NCBI RefSeq assembly: GCF_051020765.1
Contig: NC_134942.1
Span: forward strand, 3,720,001-3,784,000
Origin: Lasioglossum baleicum
Taxonomy: Eukaryota > Arthropoda > Insecta > Hymenoptera > Halictidae
Reading direction: 5' to 3'
DNA length: 64,000 bases
In this document: one piece after another, positions 26,401 to 37,449 of the stretch
Layout: each line of letters starts with the position of its first letter
Numbering within the stretch: the stretch's first letter is position 1
Program-made: the position numbers and the translations under genes
Notes under the pieces: model-generated
Told to the model about the DNA's origin: nothing
Seen by the model: the letters and a program-made list of their open reading frames with translations, nothing else
Database searches by the model: none

Positions 26401-29400
26401 AATTAAAGTCCGGTTATTTGTAACTCTTTAATATTCGTTTAAATGTTGTCTCTGTTGTCACAGCAAGTATGTGTTTTATATTTTTCTTTTTTCCCGTTGG
26501 ATTTACACGGCTGTGTTACAATATTTGTTCAAATTATATTATAGATATATTATTTTTCAGGCGCAAAAAATGTCTCTCTGAGAATGATCCACATAAGGAT
26601 CGAAACGTCGAGAAGCATGTTTAATTAATTGCACATTTGCTGGTTTTCTATAAATGATCGAACCCTGCGCCGAAATTATAAAATTTTTTATATATTAAGG
26701 TACTATAGTTTGTGTCTAGATATTCAGTTTTATAAACCGAATAAAAATTTGAGTCTTCCATTAAGAATTTTAAATAAGTTTTTTTGTAGAAAGTGGGTCT
26801 CTTTAACGTTACTGTCAGAAATCAAACGTTTCATATGCAACAACCTATTAATTCACGAATATTAAAATATGTAAACGCGCACATTTAACCCATTTGCAAT
26901 TTTTTAGAATTTACGGAGATTCATAGTTGTCCGTATTCACCTCTAGAATAGTCACACTGTGATATAGTACGCGTTGGTGGATCAATGAAGAAATCTGAGA
27001 ATATTATTCCTGAATTAGATGCTCGACTATTCCGAGTATCGATCGCAGTTGCGGAACCGGCGTAAAGCGATACCGAAATCATAATGGTACCGGCAGCAAC
27101 CACAGTTATTGCTGTTGCGCAACCGATAGCCTTTGATGCATGAAATTTCAGCAACGACGCATCGCTACCTGCGCAATATCTTTCGAAATGACCATCGGCA
27201 TTGTCGAGTGTCCTATTAACCCTCATACGTTCTTCGGAAATTGCACGAATAATCTTCAACTAACCCTCGTGTCCATACGCGTGCGTGTGCCTCGATAGTG
27301 GATCTGTGTAATCGTTCGAGAAAGTAAAAGTTTAGCAATTTTTCTAATGATACACTGTAAGTAGAAATCTGTAGCAATCTTTCCACAGGCGAATTGGAAG
27401 TAGAAATTTCTCTACGGATAAATTAAGAATAGAAATTAATGGTGAACTATGAGGAAAATCTGTAGCAATTTTTCCACAAACGATTTGAAAGCAGAAGTTT
27501 TTCTACAAACAAGTTGAGAATAGAAATTAATAGTGAACTATGAGGAAAATCTGTAGCAATTTTTCCACAAACGATTTGAAAGCAGAAATTTTCCTACGGA
27601 TAAATTAAGAATAGAAATTAATGGTAAACTGTAAGTAGAAATTTGTGCCAATCTTTCCACAGACGAATTGGAAGTAGAAATTTTTCTACAACTTCAGAAT
27701 AGAAATTAATAGTGAACTATGAGTCGAAATCTGTAGCAATTTTTCCACGGACGAATTGAAAGCAGAAATTTTTCTACGGATAAATTCAAAATAGAAATTA
27801 ATGGTAAACTGTAAGTAGAAACTTGTACCAATCTTTCCACAGGCGAATTGGAAGTAGAAATTTTTCTACAGATAAATTAAGAATAGAAATTAATGGTGAA
27901 CTATGAGTACAAAAATCTGTAGCAATTTTTCCACGGACGAATTGGAAGCAGAAATTTTTCTACGGACAAATTGAAAATAGAAAATCCAAGACCTGGACGC
28001 ACACTCCGCTCCCGAGAGGAACACATATGTGTCGAGCTGGCTGCGAAACAATTCGGAAAGTGTCGGGCCAGCGGAGAGGTAGATGAAAAGTTTCGCGGAT
28101 TCGCCTGTATCTCTGAACTTTAAAGTTGATATCGCGTGTTTACAAGGTGGCTGTAATGGGCGAACGAACGGCGACGAGGAAAGAGAGTGGCGGGGCATGA
28201 ATCTTTTCATCGATGTGAAGCGGGTCGTGACGAGAGGCACACAGGTAGGCAGAGGTTTATCGCAACTTTCTCTCTCGTAAAGCATGCTCGGTGACCGATT
28301 ATCGCACGCCGGTGCGTGTGTGTCATTCGCGTTAACAGGTGTCCGGCACATATGTGCTTGTACACATCGTGCAGTGTGTGTATCGCGGTGATTTTCGTCG
28401 CGCGGAAAGGTTCAGGCTTCGTTTGCCGTAGTGACGCGCGTGGGTGGTTGGCTAGGACAGCGTGATCGATAATTAGACTAAAACGTTGTGAGACAAACAC
28501 GTCGCTTGTGTAATATCGTTATCGCCGAGCAACCGAGAGAACGACGCGATCGAAACTCTGGAAAACTGGCGATAATTTCCGCGATACCGGGCCACGTTCA
28601 TTAAGTACCTATACCGATACAGTCGATCGGATCGCACGATTCTGCACTTCGCGACCCGTTGTCGAACAAGTTACTGCTGGTGATTGCAAAACGGAATAGC
28701 TCCGGTCACGTTACTTGTCCATTGAACGAGTTGGATTCCGACCTTAACATCATTGCTCGCTAATTAAGCTTTGCTGGATTGGATCTGCGTGAAACACGTA
28801 GCAATTCGCTTTTGCATATTTTTGAACGTTATTCGAAATCAGTGTTGGGCAAAAACTGTATTTAAATACATTGTCTTTAATTGTATTTAAATACAAATTT
28901 CGAATAACGAATAGAAGATACAAAATTTGTATTCGTTATTCGAAGGACCTATTCAAACAATTCGAAATTTACACTTTATCTACCGAAAGCCTATTATAAC
29001 ACGTTGAGTGCAGAGCTGGGGAAAATAGTATTTTAAATAGTCAATAATAAATAATCCTATTTATTTTAAAGTATGCGTGCAACTTTGAAAATAATATTTT
29101 ATTTGATGTAGTAATTTTCTTGAAAATAAAATCATTTATTTGAGTGAGGCAATAATTTTTGAAAATAGTATTTTATTTGAAGAATATATTGCAAATATTT
29201 GTATTTATTTTTAATTTTAATATTAAATATTATTGCTGAAAATAATGGTTCGAATTTAGTACATTTATGAGTAAATCGTTTCTTAACGATAACCGCATGT
29301 CTATGCGGTTTCTCAGAGTATTAGAACAATGCAAAAAGTAAAATATTTTATTTTGTGTTTCAGATTGTTAAAATAGAGATATTTTATTTTCTGGATCAAA

Positions 29401-32400
29401 TTGTAGAAATAGGAATATTTAATTTGAGGTTCAGATTGTTAAAATATAAATATATATATTTTATTTTCGAAATCTTATTTAAAATACTATTTTCTTTAAT
29501 CAAAATAAAATCTAAAATATTAAATAGTATTTGAAATATTTGTTTCGCCAAATAATGCCCACCTCTGGTTGAATGCCACGCCAATGCCCATTAAAGTCGC
29601 ACAAAATAAAGTTGTATTCGATGATACGAGAATTTAAGGGACAAAGTTTATCATAAACAATAATTCTTGTACCATTCTTACATCTTGTGGGTCTTAATAA
29701 AATTTGGTTCACTTAATAGATTGTAGTAACAATTAATTTCAAGTCTAGTCAAAAATTTAAGTGTTAATATTGGACCTAGCCCTTCGATGTCGCCATTCAT
29801 AAAAAGTTCCTAAACAGACTCTAAATCGACGGAAGACGTTCATTCTAATCTATGCAAGGAGAAATGACGTTAAGCTTCGCATTATCTCCGCACACAACAG
29901 GTGTCTGGTTATGCATAGCATTTGCTAAGCATTCGCATAATCTCTGCTAAACTGAATCCGCCTCTACTGAAATGCATATCTCTAATGTACGTAATTCGCC
30001 TATGAGGAAAGTGTGAATAAAAATGAATTTCGTGGAGGTTCAAATTGAATCGCAATCCCCCCGAGTATAGTTTCTAAATGATCCCCGAGTGATGCTTACG
30101 GTACAAGCAGGTCAGCAGATGTTTGTAAGGAAAGCCTACGTCAGGGGACCGTCCGATAGGCAGAGCCATCTGCGCATTGCCTTGAGTAATCTCGTGGAAC
30201 AATAGCTGCGATAGATCTGGCGAGATAATACGAGGACGCTGCGTGCGTAGATTACGGAGACAATTATCGAGCGACCGCGTGCCTTCGTTAGATGACGTAA
30301 TTTTTAATTATCCGCTAGAAACCGCGGAGTCGAATCTGGTTCGAAATTCGGAAGACAGCGGATTCAAAAATCTCCTTTTGCCGATGAAAAAATTACGAGA
30401 TGATAGATAATGTGTTAAGAAAGGAAATCAATTTCTATTTCACCCCAGTTGCAACTCAGACAAAACATTGTCCCGCTGTCTAGATAAGATAAAGATCCGC
30501 CCCTGTTTGTTCATTGGAGAACGCACAGTCTGAAAAGAAAATTCCTCCCGTGCGTTCTCTAGCTCCCGAGATATCTCGAAAAATGTGTCAATCCCTTTCA
30601 GGACGGTATCGCCGTTTCAATAAAGACGATGCCCAACAAAGAAAAAATACAGCACCTAGTCTGAGAAGAAAATTTCCTCTCCTGTAACCTACAGTTGCCG
30701 AGACATCTCAAAAAATGTGAACTCATATAAGAAATCTCTTTCAAAATTAGTGCTCGATGAAATATTAAAGCTGTCCGAGTTCCGAGGGAAAAAGCGTAGA
30801 AATTTATCCTTGATTAGCGATTCCTACGGAGCAGGAACCTTGAAGTAGACCAGGAGGACAACTTCTGACTCTCGTTATGAAAGTTTCACGGAACCGGGGA
30901 AAAATCGAGGGTGGCGGTCCTGTGGTATTCCTGAGGGACAGGACCGCGCATCGACGGGATAAGATTACGGTCGTACGAGGCGATCCTCGCACGGCATTTC
31001 CGCTGTAACCCGGTCTTAGTGTCGGTCGTTGCGCTAGGTTAGTGTCAAGGTCGCAGCTGGTGCAGGGAATCCCGCGATATTTGGTCGTCCCGTCGTAAAA
31101 TCCACCGGAGAGAATCCATTCTCTCTTTTTTTTCGCAGAGCACGACACTACAGATGGCTGGACCGGGTTTCCAGTCGAATTGCGAGCCTTTTTCCCGATC
31201 AAACGGTCGGATCGGGTGTTTACCTGTGCTCGCGTGCACCGATTACGATTACACGATCGCAAAGTGTTCCGTAGCGACACCCGCGCAACGATCCGCGTAA
31301 CAGCTGATGCTTTTTATCGCTTTCACCGAGGCGTTCCGCGACGAGGAGCGCGTGGGCGTTTATTTTCACGACGATCGGAAAGCCTACTGCGTTTCACCGT
31401 CGAATGTTCCCTATCGTCTGCCAACACGCCGCTCCCGTTGTTTGTCATCGCTGCCGTTCTCCTCTGCGCGCGTTTGTTTGCTCGTCCTCTCGGCACTCGA
31501 CGCCAAACACCCGGAAAAAACCTCGCTGTTTTACCAGCAATTTTTACTTCGATCATTCGATCGCTCCCTCGCCAGAGTTGGGCATTAATCGATTGAAATT
31601 TTAATCATGATTGATTGATGTGTACGATTAAAAGAAGAAATCAACGAAAAATTCGACGATTGGATCAATCGATTGATGAAGTTAATCGTCAATCGTTGAT
31701 TTAAAAAAGAAATCACCGAAAAATCGACGATTGATTCAATCGATTGATGAAGTTAATCGTCAACCGTTGATTTAAAAAAGAAATCACCGAAAAATCGACG
31801 ATTGATTCAATCGATTGATGAAGTTAATCGTCAATCGCTGATTAAAAAACGAAATCATCGAAGAAAAACATGTTTACGTCACGATATTTCCCCCTCTGTA
31901 CCATGTACCTTATGCATAAAACATTTTTTTATACTATTACCAGTAACGGGGAATATTCAAGGTGCTCAAGCTGCGTGGATAGCTCCGCTCCGTCACAGAT
32001 ACGTCTACAATGACGTACATAGCATCCTTTTTAGGTATCGATTAGCGCCGATGACTAATTGATGAGATCCTCAACCATCCAGCTTAACCGTGCCGACAAA
32101 AACCAAGCGATTCTCATTCAACTATTCAGACTGCATGATTTTGCTAACTCGCGGCAACCTTCGTCAGAGGGTTGAAAGGTGCGGTATCGTCGCGGCGCCA
32201 TTCAATCCCCCGGACGGAGATAGCCAGAACTTTCCAGAACACCCCAGAGCACAGTTAGCACAGCCAACTGGTGTTTGTCTTCGCGCAACCCTAAACTTTT
32301 GTGCAATCCCCAGTAGCCGCAGTTGGTATTGCGACGAACGTTCTTCGTCTTCGGGCGTGTCGCGACAGGGTTGGTGATTTTCGTTCGGGCGCCCTAAAGA

Positions 32401-34245
32401 CGTCAAAAAATCGAAGAACAGCCTAAGATTTCGCAGAGAGACCGTCGCTTCTGCTCCAAGTTTAGAACGGCTAGTTATTGAGTGGAACGCGAGGTATCTT
32501 CAAGGCCTCAGGCTGCGCGCCGATGATTTAGAGGAGGTAGGCGCCAGCAACGCGAGCAGGTGTTGCCTTTTGTACGTATTAAATTCCTTCTGCTCGCTTG
32601 GTCGCCTCGTGGCGAGCTGCTAGGGACCTTAACCTCGCGACATTAACGCTGAAGCCACAAGTTGAACGAAAGATTTCATTTATTTCTAGAAAATGCTTGC
32701 GTACTTTCGAAGAGTAATATGAAAGAGTACAAAGATTGTGAAAGAATTTAAAAGGAAAGAAATTTCTGCTGGGTACCACATCCTTACACTGATGTCAACA
32801 ATTTTTATTTTGCACAAGATCCTTCCTAAAACAGTCTTTTGAAATTCGCAAAAATTACCACAGCCATTTTTATTAGATGATTGCGCAAGTTCGTGCCTGA
32901 CTTTGATAGATGTCGCAAACTGTAAAAAAGAAATATATTCTACAATTAGACAAGAACGGTGACTATGCATGTAATTGATTAACAAAGTTGTGCTCTTTAA
33001 AATTTGATCGATGAATTTTATTTTCAAATCGGGCACGAACTGATGCAATCGTCTGATATTATGCGCTAGGTCTTCCAGTATCAACCCTCAGCGTTCAAAG
33101 CCTCCGAAATGAATTTATATTAATAAACCTGAAGCCTCTCGTGTTCGAAACTGGTAGAATAGCGTAAACTGTGTTGTACAATGGAGCCTGCGCCATTATT
33201 AGGCTAGCTGTTCGACAAAATACCGTAGATTCCCATTACCCCTGGCTACGAAGACCTCGTCTAGCATGACTCCGAGGCATTCCCGTCGCACCAGCAAAGA
33301 AACTACAAGCTCTTTGATTAAAATGCCCCCCTCCTATCGATCGCAGGGCTCTTAACGGCGAGAAAAGGATCGAGGTGGGAGAATTGGGGATCGTTTGCTG
33401 GCTCCGCGGAGGCTAATTTACTCGCGCAACGAGACGAATCGGGTTTGCAGAGGATATCGAGGTTCGCCATTGAAATATAGTTAACCTTTGAAGCTTGAAT
33501 TACGGTGTCGCTATGTTCTAACCAGTTTGCTTCTGCCCGGACACCTGGAAACTGGCGAAGAATATTCCGAAAATCGTAAAATTTGCACCTGCTTTAAAGT
33601 TTCTTATGCGAGATAAAAATGTTTGCATTGGTTGCAGGACACAGGAGCCAAATAAAAACGTTTTTCTTCTTTCAAGCAGATTTTCTACGGAGACAAGATC
33701 AAGTAGATCGTTCAGCGAGTTTGATGCGGAAGGATTAAGAGCTTCGAACGAAGCAGAAGCTGTAGAGGACGACTGCGCGAATGATTAAAAGAATGTATCA
33801 AAATTCTGCGTTTGAAGCCGTCGGGGAGCAACCTAACACGTGGATCGACAAAGGACAGCCTCTTTCGCATAAATACGGTATCCAGAGCGTTGGTATCGCG
33901 TCGCATGTCGGCAGGCTTCAAAGAAGCGGCGATCGTAGGTTCTAGCCGTGTTCTAAGCATTTTCAGGCGACCGGTTAAAAGCGAGTGGTGCTCGAGAGCG
34001 GCGTCAGGAGCTTAAAGGGTTAATTAGGACGTGGTTCGACGATACGCCGGGAGATTTCGGAGTCGCGGAATTAAAGGGACACAAGCATCTCGGCGACGCG
34101 ACGATTTTCATTTTTTTAGTGTAATTGAACGCACCTTTAAGGATTCGGGCAAGTGGTCGGCGAGGAAGTCCAAGAGCTCAGGCAACTCCTCCTCGGCGAG
34201 CAGACGAAAGTTCCGGCCTCGATCCATCGCCTCGGGGCACTCCAT
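17456..34245 (-). CDS. glycine N-acyltransferase-like GNAT protein, 4 exons
   Basis: Exons (minus): 34245-34135, 21250-21134, 18852-18350 and 18005-17456, total 1281 nt, 426 residues. All junctions are GT-AG (donors GTGCGT, GTAAGT, GTAGGT) and the phases agree (0, 0, 2). Residues 1-130 resemble the GLYAT N-terminal domain (motifs FRLLAEEELPELLDFL, then FHFYVANGWPED). Residues about 180-290 are a GNAT fold. The acetyl-CoA loop RRKGYG is at 234-239, and the ILPENEASQSLYKKLGF strand-helix follows at 262-277. Members of this family move an acyl group from acyl-CoA to an amine, often glycine. The substrate here cannot be told. From about residue 325 the chain is an acidic Glu/Asp/Val-rich tail of about 100 residues not typical of vertebrate GLYAT, probably disordered. 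The first intron is about 12.9 kb and full of repeats. A TTTCAG just before the ATG could be an acceptor, so an upstream untranslated exon is possible and the true start is slightly uncertain. Confidence 0.88.
18135..18253. mobile_element. fragment of MITE family S next to a solo family C end
   Basis: Lies in the last intron of the acyltransferase-like gene. The stretch 18135-18232 (GATCCACATAGGGATCGAAA through CGAACCTGGCGCCGATATC) is a diverged direct copy of 26584-26686. It runs straight into AATGGGAGTCACTGTA (about 18238-18253), which is the right terminus of the element at 48653-49348. Confidence 0.6.
18853..21133. other. second intron of the acyltransferase-like gene
   Basis: About 2.3 kb between exons 3 and 2. 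It contains the inverted-repeat element at 19235-19782 and a remnant near 19895-19955 ending in a phrase seen at other Tc1-like ends (TTTTGAGCGGTAGCGTA). No additional coding exon is needed, since the flanking exons join in phase 0. Confidence 0.7.
19235..19782. mobile_element. 548 bp terminal-inverted-repeat element
   Basis: The left end CAAGGGAACATATTCAGATG is matched, inverted, at the right end (CATCTGAATATGTTCCCTTG). The similarity continues inward for about 90 bp (left ATCCGATTTTGATGAAACTT, right partner AAGTTTCATTAAAATCGGAT). There is no transposase frame. The flanks are TTA and CTA, so the target duplication is short or decayed and the superfamily is unresolved. Confidence 0.75.
22140..22630. 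repeat. diverged direct repeats, about 100-180 bp
   Basis: The phrase AAAGCTGCAATCAGGACAAC followed by CCTATCGAACC occurs near 22152 and 22254. A weaker copy (GCTGCAATCAGGATCACCCC) is near 22431 and a fourth trace (GACTGCAATCGAGGTACAC) near 22600. CAAACTTTCACACAGTGG occurs near 22394 and 22568. It is an intronic tandem repeat, decaying to the right. Confidence 0.55.
23859..24075. mobile_element. MITE remnants: family H end fused to a Tc1-like end
   Basis: TGGACTGCGGATTTTATGCA at 23859 is a family H left terminus. It breaks off after about 35 bp into sequence matching the right half of the 48653-49348 element (TTCCGATCAATTGCAATTTT, then TTTCTTTTCACATCCT), ending near TTGTCCGCTACTGTA (about 24074). 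This is a composite of two truncated elements. Confidence 0.5.
25078..25244. mobile_element. MITE family H copy 2
   Basis: Starts TAGACTGCAGATCTTTATGC and ends ATAAAGATCCGCAGTCTA. It is 167 bp without coding potential. The flanks (ATGAAATG, ACGATAGC) do not match, so the target duplication has decayed or this copy arose by recombination. Confidence 0.7.
26357..26686. mobile_element. MITE family S, full-length copy
   Basis: The left end (about 26357, AAATTTTATGACTTCGGCGC) is matched inverted at the right end (GCGCCGAAATTATAAAATTT, to 26686). Inside the right end are GATCCACATAAGGATCGAAA and AATTGCACATTTGC. Relatives lie at 18135-18232 (truncated), 37450-37790 (interrupted) and 41387-41479 (short palindromic form). 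Confidence 0.65.
26921..27259 (-). CDS. unrecognised 112-residue open frame with a hydrophobic segment
   Basis: This minus-strand frame lies in the first intron of the acyltransferase-like gene. Residues about 45-72 form a membrane-like hydrophobic stretch (includes AIGCATAITVVAAGTIMIS), flanked by polar sequence. The codons use mixed third positions and low-complexity bias is absent. That sets it apart from most other open frames in the spacers. There is no signal peptide, no known domain and no visible splice context. It may be a chance frame, a fragment of an old element or a small nested gene. Confidence 0.2.
   Translation of the reverse strand: MKIIRAISEERMRVNRTLDNADGHFERYCAGSDASLLKFHASKAIGCATAITVVAAGTIMISVSLYAGSATAIDTRNSRASNSGIIFSDFFIDPPTRTISQCDYSRGEYGQL
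27357..27985. repeat. tandem satellite, about 91 bp unit, 7 copies
   Basis: The phrase AAATCTGTAGCAATTTTTCC or a close variant begins near 27366, 27457, 27548, 27638, 27728, 27819 and 27912. Each is followed by GAATTGGAAGTAGAAATTTT-like and AGAATAGAAATTAATGGTGA-like phrases. Two sub-types (GTAAGTAGAAA... and GAGGAAAA.../GAGTCGAAA...) alternate in the central part. Confidence 0.8.
28848..28975. repeat. AT-rich self-similar repeat starting GTGTTGGGCA
   Basis: After AGTGTTGGGCAAAAACTGTA the sequence repeats the word GTATTTAAATAC and then TTCGAATAACGAATA/ATTCGTTATTCGAA, both near-palindromic. It resembles the elements at 29011 and 31573 in its opening phrase but not in its interior. Confidence 0.4.
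29011..29567. mobile_element. AT-rich element with CAGAGSTGGG termini
   Basis: Begins CAGAGCTGGGGAAAATAGTA and ends AATAATGCCCACCTCTG, which is its imperfect inverted terminus. The interior is filled with variants of AATAGTATTTTATTT and AAAATATTTTATTTTG on both strands. There is no coding potential. It is probably a MITE with a self-seeded A/T interior. Confidence 0.5.
31573..31862. repeat. tandem repeat, 71 bp unit, 3 copies, with GAGTTGGGCA leader
   Basis: Preceded by CAGAGTTGGGCATTAATCGA. The unit contains AATCGATTGATGAAGTTAAT and TTTAAAAAAGAAATCACCGA and repeats about every 71 bp (near 31668, 31738 and 31809). Words such as ATTGATTCAATCGATTGAT are internally palindromic. Confidence 0.65.
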
Positions 34246-34804
34246 ACTGAAACTAATTACCGGGAGATCATTGTGTGAGTGGCACGGACTTTCGAACCCC
34301 AGCCGGCCCGTCCACGCCTCCCGTGAAACACGTGACTCTGCACGGCTCGCAAAGCGTTTCGACGGGACAGCTTTTTACTACCCTCGCGAATTTCCGAAAA
34401 CGACTCGGCAACCTATCGCCGGCAGCTCGGCAGTTGGCATTGTTGGCATAGCTCGCGATCGGGTTCGAACATTGACCTGATTAATTAACACATCGTCCAC
34501 CGATCGCTCCATCATTTTTGGAGGTCTGTGGCTCGTGGATTCTTTAATAGATCCTTCAACAGCAACTAGAACTTCGCGAAACGAACGTAATACATTAGAA
34601 ACAAAGCTTTCCCTGTTTGTATTAGTTCCTCCTTATGTAAATCTGATATAGAAGGTCTGAAAATAATTTATAATTTCCTCGAACAATGTTCCGTTAGAAT
34701 TTAGAAACAGTGTAAACTTATTTAATGTAAGCCAAATGTAACAATATTGTACTTGCTATATGAACCACTCGGTTTAAGCAATAAATAAATAAAACTTCAT
34801 GAAC

Positions 34805-35278
34805 TAGACTGCGGATCTTTGTGCAACATACATACGTTAGGTAACAAAGTTTGGGTGTCCAGCGCAGACACGTGTATTTACCACTTCAATTTCACGCGAC
34901 GCGACTACGAGACACGAAAGTTTTTGTAATTAACTGTGAACAAGGGTGGAGCGACGATTCGTGGAATGAGTCATGGCGTTTTCGAGTAACGCAATTCGAT
35001 TGACAAGGGTATTGTGCAATTGATGGGTGACGCAACAGTCACAAGACTGATAAGGTAGCAGAATGTGGTCTTCCATACGTAACAGTACACGATACGACAG
35101 TATTTTTGATTTCTTTAAATATCTCCACTGTTTACTCGCTTCCTTCAAACTGGAATCAAATTCTATTTAGTTTGTTGTCGGTATAATTGCAACTTCTTCG
35201 TCTCGAAACAAGTTTGTTATTAGCCACTGTCTCCTGCAACCGATACAATTTTGATTTTACATGGAGACGCGCAGTCTA
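34805..35278. mobile_element. older, longer MITE family H copy
   Basis: Left terminus TAGACTGCGGATCTTTGTGC; right terminus ends GACGCGCAGTCTA. The right third, from ATTAGCCACTGTCTCCTGCA, aligns with the right third of younger copies and with 41913-41972. The 8 bp flanks do not match. Confidence 0.5.
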
Positions 35279-36185
35279 CCAATGATACTTACAAAAAGCA
35301 ACGCGGAGTTTCTTCAGGGTATCGCCGAGGGTTGCACGGAATAAAATTTAATAAAATAGGAAAAATAGATAAAAAATAACGGACTACGCGCGGGAGAAAC
35401 GAATAAAACAGTATATGTATGTATTTAAAAGTAAAGAAAGAACATAAAACAGTCGTGCACAAAACGCGATTGACCGCACTTTGCAGGCCAAAGTTCACTC
35501 ACGTGCGCTTTTCTCGACTGTCTCGTCTTCGTTAAAAGAAAACGCGATTATCTTAATCTAAAAATCTAAACAGTCGAAGAGTGTCGATCCTCGACGGCGC
35601 ACAGTGGGCCAAACCGATGAAATCTGTATAAAAATCAAAGAACTTTCGATAGAAATGAGATAGAGCGATGAAATTTTTTTAAAATTAAAGCTGAAACTTT
35701 ACAGAATATGGGAAAAATGGGGAGATTATGGTACGAACGTTTTTTAACCTTGAGAAAATTCGTTAAACATGTAGAATTACAAGAAATCGATTTTGCAATA
35801 TCCTGAGGTCGTAGACAAATTTTGAAATCAGATTTGAAGTCGGCGTGAAAAAAATCTACGAGAAATAATGTGTCGCATGTTAAAAAAAACATTTTTCCTC
35901 GCGTGGTATTGGAAAAACCACAATTTTCTTGAAGTTGTGCAAGTTTAACGAATTCTTTCAAGGTTAAAAAACGTTCGCACCACAATCTCCATAATTATCC
36001 CATATTCTGCAAAGTTTCAGCTTTTATTTAAAAAAAATTTCATCGCTCCACCTCATTTCTATCGAAAGTTCTTTGATTTTGACACAGATTTCGTCTTTTT
36101 ATTTCTTTAAATATGTCTCTACTGTTTACTCGCTTCGTTTAAACTCGAATAAAATTCGATTTAGTCTGTCGTCGGTATAATTAGA
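35101..36185. repeat. 90 bp direct repeats bracketing a foldback element
   Basis: The stretch 35101-35190 (TTTCTTTAAATATCTCCACT ... GTTGTCGGTATAATT) recurs at about 36097-36185 (TTTCTTTAAATATGTCTCTA ... GTCGTCGGTATAATT). The two copies face the same way about 1 kb apart, with the foldback element 35619-36091 between them. Confidence 0.6.
35619..36091. mobile_element. foldback element with long (about 155 bp) inverted repeats
   Basis: The left arm starts GAAATCTGTATAAAAATCAA and includes AGAACTTTCGATAGAAATGA. The right arm carries the same in reverse (TCATTTCTATCGAAAGTTCT, ending CAGATTTC). Pairing extends to ACGTTTTTTAACCTTGA against TCAAGGTTAAAAAACGT. The loop is about 120-150 bp. No coding potential. 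Confidence 0.75.
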
Positions 36186-37449
36186 GAACACAAAGGCGTG
36201 CAATAAATACAAGAAGCTGTCTTCTCCTAGGAAACGAGGAGCTTCAAAGAAGATCTGCCAAAGGAAGCGAGGAAACGTTTCTCGACTGAATTTTTAGGGC
36301 ACAGGCCTACTTTCTACATTTTCGTAGGATCCCCGTGCCAACTGCCAAGCTGCGGAACGATAAACGAAACGAGGAAAAGAAGCGACGGCCTGCTGGCGGC
36401 GTCGTGCTCCTCGCCCGAAAACGTGCATGCTCCCCTCGCTGGCCATTCGATTCGTCGAATATCGCTTGTAAACAGTCGAGTAACCCCGGTCGGAAGGGAA
36501 TAATCGATCGTGCTGCGGAGGATAGTGTCCCGAGAGCGAGCGAGCGAGCGCGCGAGAAGCAGGCGTGCGATGGAAAACCGGCTCATCGTTAAGAATCATT
36601 AAGAGCACGTTTCTCGTCGGCGGGGCACGCGTACGTGTCACGCCGGGGCAATGTTCCCGACGACAATGTCGTCATCGTCGACGTCTTCGGTTGCATAATT
36701 CTATGCCACACTCTCCCGGGCCGTCGAAACGTTTCGTAGCGTCGCGACGCCTCCTCGCGAGAGTGCCCGAGACACACGCCAGCCAGTTTTCCGCGCCCTC
36801 GAGGCTCTGACTTTGACTTATCGCGTCAAGTGGAGCGTGCCCGTGCCCGGTCAGACTCGTATCCATCATCGTTCGCGGTAATCGGTCCGACCTTAGACCA
36901 TGGGAAAAGAGAGCCTGCTCGTTACCAGCCGACCAATGCACATTAACCCTTTCAGAATGCTGTTCTCTAGGTCTAGACGCTGTTTATCCACGACTGGTCG
37001 ATCCTATCGGCGTACCTAGCTTATCATAGTAGTGATTCACTGCGCCATTATACACAATGTGTAAAGAAGTTTCAATGTGAATCCCTTGTTTGTGCTCAAT
37101 TTAATAGAGCAGTTTCTACGTAAATTGTCAGACGCAATTCCTTTCAGGTGTTTCGACTCGAATCTCTTATTTGTGCTAAATTCAATCCCAACAAAAACAT
37201 CCTGTACACAGGAGCCAAGTTCCTATGGCCGTGAAAAGTTGTGAGATCAAACAAAATACGGCAAGTTCGTTAGCTCAGAAATACCTCTTGCAATACTGAA
37301 AAAGTGTTTGTAAAACTTAATTTAAGAGAACGCTATTTAATTTTTAAAGAGTTACATGGAGGGCTAAATTATTCCAACTTGGCCGCTACCTAACACCTTT
37401 TATGGCAATTGTTTTGTTATTTCTCGATCGTAAATATTTGATAAAAAGT

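Larger units (their letters stand above)
21251..34134. other. 12.9 kb first intron of the acyltransferase-like gene
   Basis: Bounded by donor GTGCGT (34134-34129) and acceptor TATCCGCAG ending at 21251. It holds diffuse repeats (22140-22630), MITEs (25078-25244, 26357-26686), a satellite (27357-27985), AT-rich elements (28848-29567) and a short tandem array (31640-31862). Stretches 21300-22100, 22640-23850, 24080-25070, 25250-26350, 29570-31570 and 31870-34130 show nothing I can name. A few open frames on either strand lack domain signatures. Confidence 0.6.

Noticed and set aside
27357..27985. Regular repeats as a possible CRISPR-like array
   Set aside because: The units are contiguous and vary throughout, with no unique spacers, and the genome is eukaryotic.
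30804..31280. 158-codon minus-strand open frame
   Set aside because: CpG-rich composition, Arg/Ser-rich content and competing frames on the plus strand; no family features.
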